DNA of 64,000 nucleotides from Psychrobacter sp. 28M-43 (GTDB lineage Bacteria > Pseudomonadota > Gammaproteobacteria > Pseudomonadales > Moraxellaceae), in NCBI RefSeq assembly GCF_014770435.1, contig NZ_CP061739.1, forward strand, positions 372,001 through 436,000, written 5' to 3'. The notes under the pieces were generated by a model. It searched no databases and was not told the origin of the DNA. It saw nothing but the letters and a program-made list of their open reading frames with translations. Shown here piece by piece: positions 1-8,320 of this stretch. The translations under genes were made by a program, and so were the position numbers. Each line of letters opens with the position of its first letter. Positions within the stretch are counted from its first letter, which is position 1.

Positions 1-631
1 TTACTGAGGTGACGGTACGCTCCTGCATATCAAAGATATTTTCGATCAAGTGATGCTCTTGCTTTTTTAATACACCTGCTTCAGCACCTGCATCCATCAC
101 TGCATAAATATCTTCTGGTGTCATATCATCTTGACGTATGGTTGAGATGCCAAAAAGTTTAAACAGGATATTTGCAGCCCCATCGAACACCCATATAATG
201 GGCTTTAGTATAAATATTAATAGCATCATCGGGCGTACGAGCCGTACTGCTATCGTTTCAGCATTTGACATGGCCAAACGCCTAGGCATTAGATCGGCAA
301 GTAGTGAAAACAAACTCGTGATGAGTACAAATGATATAACCGATGCTATTGTTTCACTATTTAATAACTGCTCGAGATAAGGACTGATGGCTGATTCACC
401 GACGGCACCAGCTGAAATAGCGACCGCATTTAGCACTATTTGTACGACGGTAATAAAACTTCCAGGATGCTCCTGCATATTAAGGACGTCAAGTGCGCGA
501 ACATCGCCTTCTTTTGCCATAATTTGGAGCTTGATTTTACGACCTGCGGCAATGGCAATCTCAGCAGCAGAGACAAAGGTACTTAAGGCAAGCAGTAAAA
601 GAAGAAAAACACTAGCGGTTAGCAAACTCAT
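1..631 (-). CDS. paeA: PaeA/YtfL-like CNNM-CBS membrane protein, N-terminal part (runs off left edge)
   Basis: The first 210 codons are present and the rest lies beyond base 1. The protein begins MSLLTASVFLLLLALSTF, then has the helix-rich CNNM (DUF21) membrane domain with several hydrophobic spans. After it comes the stretch DDMTPEDIYAVMDAGAEAGV followed by KKQEHHLIENIF, which opens the cytoplasmic CBS/CorC part. This stretch matches the E. coli YtfL (PaeA) family, implicated in polyamine (putrescine/cadaverine) export across the inner membrane. The ATG at 631 has no clear Shine-Dalgarno sequence, but no better in-frame start is seen. It lies behind the nadE terminator, so it is probably its own unit. 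The UPF0053 family is confident; the polyamine role is family knowledge only. Confidence 0.85.
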   Translation of the reverse strand, partial: MSLLTASVFLLLLLALSTFVSAAEIAIAAGRKIKLQIMAKEGDVRALDVLNMQEHPGSFITVVQIVLNAVAISAGAVGESAISPYLEQLLNSETIASVISFVLITSLFSLLADLMPRRLAMSNAETIAVRLVRPMMLLIFILKPIIWVFDGAANILFKLFGISTIRQDDMTPEDIYAVMDAGAEAGVLKKQEHHLIENIFDMQERTVTSV

Positions 632-724
632 GACGTACTCGAAAAAGAAATAAAGATAATTAAGGCAAAATAGTTGGTGAAACTGTGTGGAAAAAATCAG
701 GTTAGGTGTAGAAATTTTTGGTGG

Positions 725-758
725 ATAAAAACCAAAAAAGCTGGGCAAGCACCCAGCT
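725..758 (-). terminator. Rho-independent terminator of nadE
   Basis: A stem of seven pairs (agctggg / cccagct, 739-745 with 752-758) is followed on the minus strand by a T-rich run. It sits about 90 bases after the nadE stop and before paeA. Confidence 0.75.
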
Positions 759-799
759 AATAGTAAAAATTCGATATCTTGTAAAACTGGCTAACTAGT

Positions 800-834
800 A
801 CCTCTCAACTTATAAATAGTGAAAGTTGAGAGGT
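800..834. repeat. Inverted repeat just after the nadE stop
   Basis: Perfect 11-bp arms (acctctcaact and its complement, 800-810 and 824-834) enclose a 13-base loop. It lies 10 bases past the nadE stop codon and has no T-run. It could protect the 3' end or work together with the terminator at 725-758. Confidence 0.6.
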
Positions 835-843
835 GTGTAGTAA

Positions 844-2535
844 TTAACCTTTGATTGACCACTTATTAACCAATGGATAACGGCGCTCACGTCCGAAAGC
901 TTTATGGCTAATCTTAGTGCCGATAGGAGATTGCAAGCGTTTGTATTCGCTGTTGTCTACCATTTTTATAACTTTAGCGACCATCTCAGCATCGAAGCCT
1001 TTATCAATAATCTCTTGATAGCCCATGTCTTCATCGATATATGACGTCAAGATACCATCTAACACATCGTAGTCAGGTAGGCTGTCTTGATCTTTTTGAT
1101 CTGGACGTAATTCAGCCGATGGTGGACGAGTGATAACGCGCTCAGGAATAACCGGCGTATCTTCTAAACGGTTACGATAGCTTGCCAATTTATATACTTG
1201 AGACTTGTATACGTCTTTTAATACGTCAAAGCCGCCAGCCATGTCGCCATATAGCGTTGAGTAACCAACTGCCAATTCTGACTTGTTACCAGTCGTAATA
1301 ACTAAATGACCGAATTTATTGGACAAGGCCATTAAAATAACACCGCGAGCGCGCGCTTGGATGTTTTCTTCGGTCGTGTCCGCTGGCGACTTATTGAATA
1401 AAGGCGCTAACGTATGACGGATGCCTTCGACAGCGTCAAAAATAGGGCAGACGGTGTAAGAAACATTTAAGCGACGTGCTTGGGCTTGAGCATCTTCTAG
1501 ACTGATTTGAGAGGTATACTCGTATGGCATCATGACTGCGTATACCTTATCAGCGCCTAACGCGTCAACAGCGATACAGAGTGTCAATGCTGAGTCAATA
1601 CCACCTGACAACCCGACAATAATGCCAGAGAATCCTGAATGGTTGACATAGTCGCGTAGACCGACGACTAACGCCTGATACATTTCAGATTCACGGCTCA
1701 AGGTTAGAGGCGCTTTGGTCTGCTCGTTAAACTTAGCAGTTTTCACATCTAACGTAGCCAGTAGCAACTGGTTCATAAAGCGTGGCGCTTCATGAGCAAT
1801 GCTACCGTCAGCTTGTACAGCCATAGAGCCACCATCAAACACTAGATCGTCTTGCCCGCCCACTGCGTTGACATAGACGATAGGTAGCTTATTCTCACGA
1901 CTACGCTTGGCCAGCATGGTTTTGCGATTGTCTTGCTTTTCAATCTCAAAAGGTGACGCGTTTAAGCTTACGATTAGATCAGCACCTTGCTTTTTAAGCT
2001 CAGAGATAGGACCTTTTTCCCATAAATCTTCACAGATAAGCAGACCAATAGTAATGCCTTTATAGTCAAATAAAACTTGATTGCGACCTTTGTCGAAGTA
2101 GCGACGTTCATCAAACACGCCATAATTCGGCAAAATTTGCTTATGATAAAAGCCTTTTTGATGACCATTATGCAGGATGGCAGCAGAGTTAAAAGTACCG
2201 TGATGATCGACATGCGGATAGCCGACAATCATGACGATATCATCGATATCACTCAAAGTAGACAAAGCGCTTTTAACGCGACCTGATAAGCTTGGACGTA
2301 GCAACAAATCTTGTGGAGGGTAGCCTAACAGCGCTAACTCTGGGAATACGATTACGTCAGCACCCTGTTCGCGTGCTTGTAGTGCTAGGGTACGCATTTT
2401 TTCGACGTTGGTTGCGATATCACCGACCAAAAAATGTGATTGAGCTAAGGCAAAAGTGACAGTATCTTGTGGTTTATTGGTCTTAATGGCTTCGTTTGAG
2501 GTGTTAGAGTTGGGGTTATCAGTGTCTTTTGACAT
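844..2535 (-). CDS. nadE: Glutamine-dependent NAD+ synthetase
   Basis: Catalyses the last step of NAD synthesis, amidating nicotinate adenine dinucleotide with glutamine as N donor, in the cytoplasm. The N-terminal half is a carbon-nitrogen hydrolase (glutaminase) domain with the Glu-Lys-Cys triad visible at E66 (FPEL), K132 (YHKQ) and C168 (LICED). The C-terminal half is the ATP-pyrophosphatase synthetase with SGGIDS at 310-315. An ATG at 2601 is open in frame, but the start at 2535 (MSKDTDNP) is chosen because AGGA stands 8 bases before it and the upstream 22 residues look non-coding. That gives 563 aa, within the usual range for two-domain NadE. Residues 1-22 are polar and probably disordered. 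Single-gene unit with its own terminator. Confidence 0.95.
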   Translation of the reverse strand: MSKDTDNPNSNTSNEAIKTNKPQDTVTFALAQSHFLVGDIATNVEKMRTLALQAREQGADVIVFPELALLGYPPQDLLLRPSLSGRVKSALSTLSDIDDIVMIVGYPHVDHHGTFNSAAILHNGHQKGFYHKQILPNYGVFDERRYFDKGRNQVLFDYKGITIGLLICEDLWEKGPISELKKQGADLIVSLNASPFEIEKQDNRKTMLAKRSRENKLPIVYVNAVGGQDDLVFDGGSMAVQADGSIAHEAPRFMNQLLLATLDVKTAKFNEQTKAPLTLSRESEMYQALVVGLRDYVNHSGFSGIIVGLSGGIDSALTLCIAVDALGADKVYAVMMPYEYTSQISLEDAQAQARRLNVSYTVCPIFDAVEGIRHTLAPLFNKSPADTTEENIQARARGVILMALSNKFGHLVITTGNKSELAVGYSTLYGDMAGGFDVLKDVYKSQVYKLASYRNRLEDTPVIPERVITRPPSAELRPDQKDQDSLPDYDVLDGILTSYIDEDMGYQEIIDKGFDAEMVAKVIKMVDNSEYKRLQSPIGTKISHKAFGRERRYPLVNKWSIKG

Positions 2536-3410
2536 TGTTATTGTTCCTATCGATATATTATTAAAATTTGGTGTGTCTGTATTGATTTCAAATAAAATCA
2601 AAGTAAATCCGAAATTAACTCAAAACTGCACTCTGGCATATCAAGCTCAAATATTGAGCTGATATGCTGAGTCTAAATCTCGTATAAGACTTTATAAAAG
2701 ACTTATGATTTTGCTCAAGTAACTTACTCTAAGTGATAGCGACACCCTAAAATTAGAACTTATGATAGTCTAAAAGAAGACGATATAAGCGGGTGTTAAA
2801 ATCTGGCTCAGAGGATTCGATGTCTGTACAACGATGTAAATAAATATGTGCAAATAAACTTAACTACACTGAAAAGCTTAAAATAATTGCTTTAGTATAA
2901 CATCAATTGTCGCGACAAATAGAACGCACCAGTGGATTCCCTTATAAGATAACAGTTTCAAAGCTGAACATAAAAGCAGTTTTCAATACATCATTTTTAC
3001 ACACTAAATTCATGCATTATGCGCTAGTCATTATCGTCGTCATCTAGTAAGCTTGCATAGACAAAGTTGTAAGTAAAGATTACAACAACGCGTTATATAA
3101 TTCACACGCTTTATTGCATAATAAAGTGTGCTAACTGCATTTTTATTGTGTTGTCTATGATAATAAATGGCTATGAATTTGTAGTATGGAGCTGAACACA
3201 GTCATACTATTTGACTGTTATATTACTTAATCTTCATGTGAATTTATAAGTCTGTAGCAATATAAGTCCGACACAATGCTTTTTTGTATGATTCGCAACT
3301 CTCGCTAATGGATATGGCTTACAGACAGTGTCTAAGAGCTGATATTCATCACACATTTATAAACTCGCCAGCAAAATTATCGTTTGCTGTCCGCTTTTGG
3401 TTTATACGCT
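2536..3410. other. Long intergenic region between nadE and the AI-2E gene
   Basis: About 870 AT-rich bases between divergent genes, with no credible ORF and no tRNA. It holds two inverted repeats: gttgtaa/ttacaac at 3066-3086, and cacac..tttatt/aataaa..gtgtg at 3103-3130. A perfect TATAAT (3096-3101) lies between them, but no good -35 was found at 16-18 bases. Presumably it carries both divergent promoters. Confidence 0.5.
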
Positions 3411-4538
3411 ATGATTGAAAACTGGACAAAAGAATTTATTATTCAGCGCTTATTAGCAATTACGTTGCTAGTGGTGCTATTCGTATTGTGTTTTCAAGTG
3501 GTGCAGTTTTTTATTGTACCAGCGCTGTGGGCAGCGATTTTGGCCTATGTAACTTTTCCTATCTATAATTTCTTCCATGAAAAGGTGAAGCTGAGCCCAG
3601 ATTTTAGTGCCGCTATTATGACGGTGAGCATTTCACTGATAATAGGCGTGCCACTGGTCATCGGTGTGTTTATCTTGCAGCAAGAAGCTTTGAGTCTAAT
3701 TAGTAACCTGATTTATCGTATCAAGGTAGGTTACTTAGATGTGCCTGACTCCCTCAAAGACTTGCCTATCATCGGTCAGCAAGTCAAAGACGTACTGTGG
3801 CGTATCAATAAAAACCCAGAAGGGACGCTAGAAGCTTTTCGCATCTGGGTTCAGTCGCATTTATATTATGGCAAAATAGCATTCGATGTGGTGTTCAGTA
3901 GTTTGGCCAAACTCGGTATGGCATTAATGACGCTCTTCTTCTTTTACCGAGATGGCACTAGTCTGGTTCGGCAGATTCGTCAAGCGCTGCGCAATATCAT
4001 CGGCAATCGCATCGACGGTTATATTGACTCTGTGGGTACAACTACGCGTGCCGTGGTATACGGCATCGGACTGACGGCGTTGGCTCAGGCTTTATTGGCT
4101 GGTATCGGCTATTACTTTGCTGGTGCACCAAGTCCTATCTTATTGACCATTGTCACGTTTATTATTGCCTTGATTCCCTTTGGCACACCATTCGTTTGGG
4201 GCGGTGTATCGATTTGGCTGTTGAGCCAAGAACATACTGCAGAAGGTATTGGCTTGGCACTATGGGGTGTATTGGTGATTAGCTGGGTGGATAATTTGAT
4301 TCGTCCTATCGTCATTAGCGGCGCGACCAAAATTCCTTTTATCATTATTTTTATTGGTGTACTGGGTGGTCTAACAGCGTTTGGCTTTGTCGGTTTGTTT
4401 ATCGGGCCTGTCGTATTGGCTATCGGGCTTGCAGTATGGCGCGAGTGGATATCGCAGCATAAGAATGAGATATTTGCTCAGCAGGAGGTGATGCTTTCTG
4501 ACTCTCGTGCGATAGATCCTGTGCATGGACCAGAATAA
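3411..4538 (+). CDS. AI-2E family transporter (DUF20 permease, PerM/YdiK type)
   Basis: A multi-span inner-membrane protein of the AI-2E exporter family (PF01594). Hydrophobic segments lie near the N-terminus (LLAITLLVVLFVLCF), a soluble insert follows (about residues 85-145), and a C-terminal bundle contains the family-typical segment FIIALIPFGTPFVWGG and the end motif GLFIGPVVLAIG. At 375 aa it is close to the family norm. A TTG at 3384 would add 9 residues, but the ATG at 3411 starts the conserved region, although neither start has a strong ribosome-binding site. Substrates in this family range from AI-2 to Na+/H+ exchange, so none is assigned. pdxB follows 51 bases later and may be co-transcribed. 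Confidence 0.85.
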   Translation: MIENWTKEFIIQRLLAITLLVVLFVLCFQVVQFFIVPALWAAILAYVTFPIYNFFHEKVKLSPDFSAAIMTVSISLIIGVPLVIGVFILQQEALSLISNLIYRIKVGYLDVPDSLKDLPIIGQQVKDVLWRINKNPEGTLEAFRIWVQSHLYYGKIAFDVVFSSLAKLGMALMTLFFFYRDGTSLVRQIRQALRNIIGNRIDGYIDSVGTTTRAVVYGIGLTALAQALLAGIGYYFAGAPSPILLTIVTFIIALIPFGTPFVWGGVSIWLLSQEHTAEGIGLALWGVLVISWVDNLIRPIVISGATKIPFIIIFIGVLGGLTAFGFVGLFIGPVVLAIGLAVWREWISQHKNEIFAQQEVMLSDSRAIDPVHGPE

Positions 4539-4589
4539 CAAGTCGCTAGCAAATATGACGTAAAAAATTATCGATAGAGATGATGAATA

Positions 4590-5756
4590 ATGACAAATGA
4601 GAATATGGCAGAATCGACGAATAATAAAATCGATAAATTAAGTACAATTAAAAATATCACTATTTTAGCGGACAGTAATATCGCCAGTCTGAATGATTTT
4701 TTTAATGACGTTACGCTTGGTCAGCTGACTGAGCATACGGTTGATATCATTACTGTCGCTGGTCGAGATATTAATGCAGCGCTACTTGCTAGAGTACAGC
4801 CAGATGTATTGCTGATACGCTCTGTGACGAAAGTAGATGAAGCGCTATTGGTTGACAATAACAGTGTGCAGTTTGTTGGGTCTGCGACTATTGGTACCGA
4901 TCATGTAGATCAAGATTATCTAGCGTCTCGCAATATCACTTTTGCCAATGCGGCTGGTTGTAGCAAGCATTCTGTGGCTCAATATGTATTGACGGCTGTT
5001 TTCACTTTGCGTCCGCAGTATTGGCAGCAGTCAGCGTCATTAACATTAGGTATCATTGGTCTTGGTAATATCGGTAGTACACTTGCTCAATATGCCTATG
5101 ATTTGGGTTGGCAGGTGCTAGGTTATGATCCCTTGTTACCAGCCTCTAAAACTAACAATGCTAGCCTTGAGCAGGTACTTAGCCAAAGTGACGTGATCAG
5201 TCTGCATGTACCTTTGACAAATGAAAAGAATGCGACGAATCCTAAAGGTAGTGATTACCCAACACGTCACCTTATCAACGCAGCTGCATTAGCAATGATG
5301 CCTGTCGATACGATGTTAATTAATAGTGCGCGCGGGCCTGTGATCGAAGAAGGCGCAATTAAAGCAGACATTGAGCATACTGGACGACAAGTGGTGCTAG
5401 ATGTGTTTGAGCATGAGCCAGAGATTGCAGCAAGCTTACTATCCAAACTTACTATTGCCACACCGCACATCGCTGGCTATACGCTAGAAGGTAAGCTACG
5501 AGGCACACAAATCATTTATGATGCCTTGTGTGAAAAATTATCGATACCTCCAACTCAATCTATGTCCAATCTGCTACCGCTAAATATGTTCTTATGGTCT
5601 GAACTAAAATCACATCCAGACAGACTGTCAAAGTTTTATGACATTATGCAGGATGATACCTCGTTGCGAAATAAAGCAGTGGATGAGCAAGTAAATGGTG
5701 CTGACTTTGACGGTCTGAGACGTGATTACCACTTGCGCCGTGAGTGGCAGTTTTAA
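4590..5756 (+). CDS. pdxB: 4-phosphoerythronate dehydrogenase
   Basis: NAD-dependent 2-hydroxyacid dehydrogenase acting second in the DXP-dependent pyridoxal-5'-phosphate pathway (4-phosphoerythronate to 2-oxo-3-hydroxy-4-phosphobutanoate). The sequence shows SATIGTDHVD (98-107), AAGCSKHSVAQYV (121-133), the nucleotide-binding GLGNIG (157-162), NSARGPVIEEGAI carrying the substrate Arg, and PHIAGYTLEGK carrying the catalytic His. The C-terminal dimerisation segment typical of PdxB follows. At 388 aa it is full length. The N-terminal 18 residues are polar and variable. It lies 50 bases before epmA on the same strand, and the two are probably one transcript. Confidence 0.94.
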   Translation: MTNENMAESTNNKIDKLSTIKNITILADSNIASLNDFFNDVTLGQLTEHTVDIITVAGRDINAALLARVQPDVLLIRSVTKVDEALLVDNNSVQFVGSATIGTDHVDQDYLASRNITFANAAGCSKHSVAQYVLTAVFTLRPQYWQQSASLTLGIIGLGNIGSTLAQYAYDLGWQVLGYDPLLPASKTNNASLEQVLSQSDVISLHVPLTNEKNATNPKGSDYPTRHLINAAALAMMPVDTMLINSARGPVIEEGAIKADIEHTGRQVVLDVFEHEPEIAASLLSKLTIATPHIAGYTLEGKLRGTQIIYDALCEKLSIPPTQSMSNLLPLNMFLWSELKSHPDRLSKFYDIMQDDTSLRNKAVDEQVNGADFDGLRRDYHLRREWQF

Positions 5757-5806
5757 TTAAACAAGATACTTAGCAACCAATTATTCATCAGTCGCAGTAG
5801 AGCCCA

Positions 5807-6835
5807 ATGACTCAAGCAAACAACATTTCTTCGCAGCTTATTAATTCTAAGCCTAGCTATGCACCAACCATGACACTTGCGATGGCACAACAACGCGCGC
5901 AATTTATCAGTAGTATTCGGCGGTTTTTTACCAGTCGACAAGTGCTGGAAGTGCAAACACCGCTATTATCCCAAGCAGGTAATACAGACACTTTTTTGCA
6001 GTCTGTAGCAGCTCATGTGACCTATCAAGACCGTCCACGCACTTATTATTTGCATACCTCGCCTGAGTTTGCGATGAAGCGTTTATTAGCCAGCTGGCAA
6101 GTACCTATTTATCAGATTTGTCCTGTCTTTCGTGATAATGAAATAGGCACGCGTCATAATATTGAATTTACGATGCTTGAATGGTATCGACCTAATTATA
6201 GTCTGGACGAGATGGCAACTGAACTTAATGAGTTGTTAGAGACACTCTATGGTCATTCTGTTGTGATGAGTCATTATCGCTATGTCGATGCCTTTATGGA
6301 CTTCGTGGGCATCCATCCGTTGACAGCGAGTTTAATTGCATTGCAAGCCGTGGCAGAAGATATGGGTTTGACAGGATTTGATTTTAATAATGCTGAAGAC
6401 AGCGAAGAAAACCGTCGTCAGAGCTGGTTAGATTTGTTATTCAGTCATGCCGTAGAGCCAAACCTAGGTCATGATTTGCCGACATTGATTATAGAGTATC
6501 CACCTGCGACCGCTGCACTAGCGAAGACAGCCATGGATAAAGACGGTAATAAAATTGCGAAACGTTTCGAGCTATACATTAACGGCATTGAGATTGCCAA
6601 TGCCTATGATGAACTAGCAGATGGTCAAGCATTGCGCAACCGTTTCGAACAGGATAATCAATTACGCGCGCGTCATGCTCTACCTCAAATGCCAATTGAT
6701 GAACATCTATTAGCTGCCTCCAATGATTTGATGCCATGTAGCGGTATCGCAGTCGGTATGGATAGATTGCTAATGGTTGTAACAGGTGCAAGTAGCTTGG
6801 AAGAAGTCATTCCTTTTCCCAGTGGGCAAGCATAA
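5807..6835 (+). CDS. epmA: EF-P--(R)-beta-lysine ligase (PoxA/GenX)
   Basis: A class II lysyl-tRNA-synthetase paralogue that lacks the anticodon-binding domain and attaches beta-lysine to elongation factor P, helping ribosomes through polyproline stretches. The sequence has motif 1 (LEVQTPLLSQAGNTDTF), motif 2 (PVFRDNEIGTRHNIEFTMLEW) and motif 3 (GIAVGMDRLLMV), all intact, in 342 aa. That length is the catalytic core only, with no OB-fold, which separates it from LysS. Its partners EpmB and EF-P are not in this window. It is probably co-transcribed with pdxB and ends before a strong terminator. Confidence 0.94.
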   Translation: MTQANNISSQLINSKPSYAPTMTLAMAQQRAQFISSIRRFFTSRQVLEVQTPLLSQAGNTDTFLQSVAAHVTYQDRPRTYYLHTSPEFAMKRLLASWQVPIYQICPVFRDNEIGTRHNIEFTMLEWYRPNYSLDEMATELNELLETLYGHSVVMSHYRYVDAFMDFVGIHPLTASLIALQAVAEDMGLTGFDFNNAEDSEENRRQSWLDLLFSHAVEPNLGHDLPTLIIEYPPATAALAKTAMDKDGNKIAKRFELYINGIEIANAYDELADGQALRNRFEQDNQLRARHALPQMPIDEHLLAASNDLMPCSGIAVGMDRLLMVVTGASSLEEVIPFPSGQA

Positions 6836-6880
6836 TTGAATGAGCTTCTTTTAGATTAGCTGTAATCTAAATACATAATA

Positions 6881-6936
6881 AAAAGGTCGTTGCCGATTTA
6901 CCAATTAGATATTGGCGAATCGATAACGACCTTTTG
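6881..6936. terminator. Bidirectional terminator between epmA and the SDR gene
   Basis: A long interrupted hairpin (aaaaggtcgtt...aacgacctttt) with A/T flanks on both sides lies between two convergent genes. Confidence 0.8.
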
Positions 6937-6993
6937 TATTGGCTGCTTCTAAAATCTAGTGTTCACAACCAATTTTGGTAATGCTAAATTTAT

Positions 6994-7635
6994 TTATACC
7001 GTAGCAACTGCTTCATTGATATCGATATCACCATTGTGTAGATTGAAGACTTTGCCTATGGTGTTATCTGCGGTTAGCACTGCGGCTAGCGTTGTCGCTA
7101 CATCTTCGATTGCATTCTCACCAGAGCTGGTATCGTTGATAGTGATTTTGCCTGTACCAGCGCGTTCTTTTAGTGCGCCTGGCTGTACGATAGTGTAGTC
7201 AAGCGAACTGTTATTCACTAACCAGTGATCAGCGTAGTGTTTAGAGATATAGTATTCTTTTAGATCTGTAATACCAGGGTTTTCATCCCATTTGTCAGTT
7301 TCTAGTGAGAAGACTGAGCTCAGCATAATATAACGTTTAATACCTTTATCTTGTGCCGCTTGCATCGTTTTCACGGCACCATGCAGATCTACTTCTAAGA
7401 CGTTTTTGCCACCAGATCCTGCTACAAAGTAAACAGCCTCTATATCCTGATCCAGTTGTTTTTCAATAGACTCTTTACTGGCTGTAATGTCTAAATCTAG
7501 CTGGGTATAGTTGTCATTATCAAATAGTTTTTCTTTCTGACGAGTCGTGCCAATAACTTGATGATCCTCAGCCAATAACTGCTTAACCAAATCTCCGCCC
7601 ACTCGACCACTTGCACCAACGACTAAAATTTTCAT
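6994..7635 (-). CDS. NAD(P)-binding atypical SDR protein (YwnB/SDR_a5 type)
   Basis: A single Rossmann domain of the NAD(P)H-binding family (PF13460). It opens with MKILVVGASGRVGGDLVKQL, a GxxGxxG dinucleotide motif, followed by GTTRQ. Later YISKHYADHWLVNNSSLDYT and IVQPGALKE fit the atypical short-chain reductase fold, while the classical YxxxK is replaced by YxxxKHYAD. At 213 aa it is typical. The ATG at 7635 is preferred to the one at 7641 because AGGA lies 6 bases before it. Members are oxidoreductases or NAD(P) sensors, and no substrate can be assigned. It appears monocistronic. Confidence 0.85.
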   Translation of the reverse strand: MKILVVGASGRVGGDLVKQLLAEDHQVIGTTRQKEKLFDNDNYTQLDLDITASKESIEKQLDQDIEAVYFVAGSGGKNVLEVDLHGAVKTMQAAQDKGIKRYIMLSSVFSLETDKWDENPGITDLKEYYISKHYADHWLVNNSSLDYTIVQPGALKERAGTGKITINDTSSGENAIEDVATTLAAVLTADNTIGKVFNLHNGDIDINEAVATV

Positions 7636-7727
7636 AACCATTCCTATTTTTATTTAAATTCTATTGTTTAAATTATTCAGTAAGTTCATTTATCTTAAAA
7701 ACCGAATATAGAGTAACAAAGATAGGT

Positions 7728-7752
7728 AGCACGCTTCGTTATAAAGCGTGCT
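7728..7752. repeat. Hairpin between yaiI and the SDR gene
   Basis: Perfect 9-bp arms agcacgctt / aagcgtgct with a 7-base loop, 119 bases past the yaiI stop. There is no T-run, so it is at best a weak terminator or RNA-end structure of the purE-purK-yaiI unit. Confidence 0.5.
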
Positions 7753-7870
7753 GATTGAATAGTGTTTGGTTATAGAGTGTATACAGTTTGCAAGGAAGCA
7801 AACGTCGCTTAGATAGCATCATGTAATAGATAGCAGCATGGGTAGGCGTCAGATAGAACGATAAAAAGCA

Positions 7871-8320
7871 CTAACGAACCAAGCGATTGAGACCATCGGC
7901 AAAGGCTTTTTTATCTCGATCGCCGTAGGGTTTCTGACCGCTCATTTCCTGTAACTCTAGGACGCCAGTACCGCGCATGGTGTCCATAAAGTCGCGCATA
8001 TTGAGCTTTTGCTTGATGTTGTTCTTATCGTAGACCACGCCGCGCGTCGTCAATACCATACCACCTTTATCCAAAATGTCATTGGCCAAAGGAATGTCGC
8101 TAGTGATAGCCAAGTCACCAGCCTGTATCTGCTCGACGATATAATCATCCGCTTTGTCGAACCCTGATGGCACGACTGTCATGACAAGTAAGGGCGACTT
8201 GCGTAGCTTAATCGGCTGATTGGCCACAAATATGGCCATGGTCTTGGTACGTTCAGCCGTTTTAATAATTAGGTCTTTGGCAATCAATGGCACCGAGTCT
8301 GCGTCCACCCAAATCTGCAT
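7871..8320 (-). CDS. yaiI: YaiI/YqxD family protein (UPF0178, DUF188)
   Basis: 149 aa, full length for the DUF188 family. It begins MQIWVDADSVPLIAKDLI, with the conserved acidic cluster of this PIN-like fold. LAITSDIPLANDILDKGG and VLTTRGVVYDKNNI follow, which are the family signature segments. A nuclease-like role has been suggested for the fold, but no function is established. Its ATG shares one base with the purK stop (TAATG), so it is translationally coupled to purK and belongs to that operon. Confidence 0.88.
   Translation of the reverse strand: MQIWVDADSVPLIAKDLIIKTAERTKTMAIFVANQPIKLRKSPLLVMTVVPSGFDKADDYIVEQIQAGDLAITSDIPLANDILDKGGMVLTTRGVVYDKNNIKQKLNMRDFMDTMRGTGVLELQEMSGQKPYGDRDKKAFADGLNRLVR

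Noticed and set aside
138..653. Two plus-strand ORFs of 80 and 88 codons
   Set aside because: They lie antisense to a well-conserved paeA-like gene on the minus strand and show no family features.
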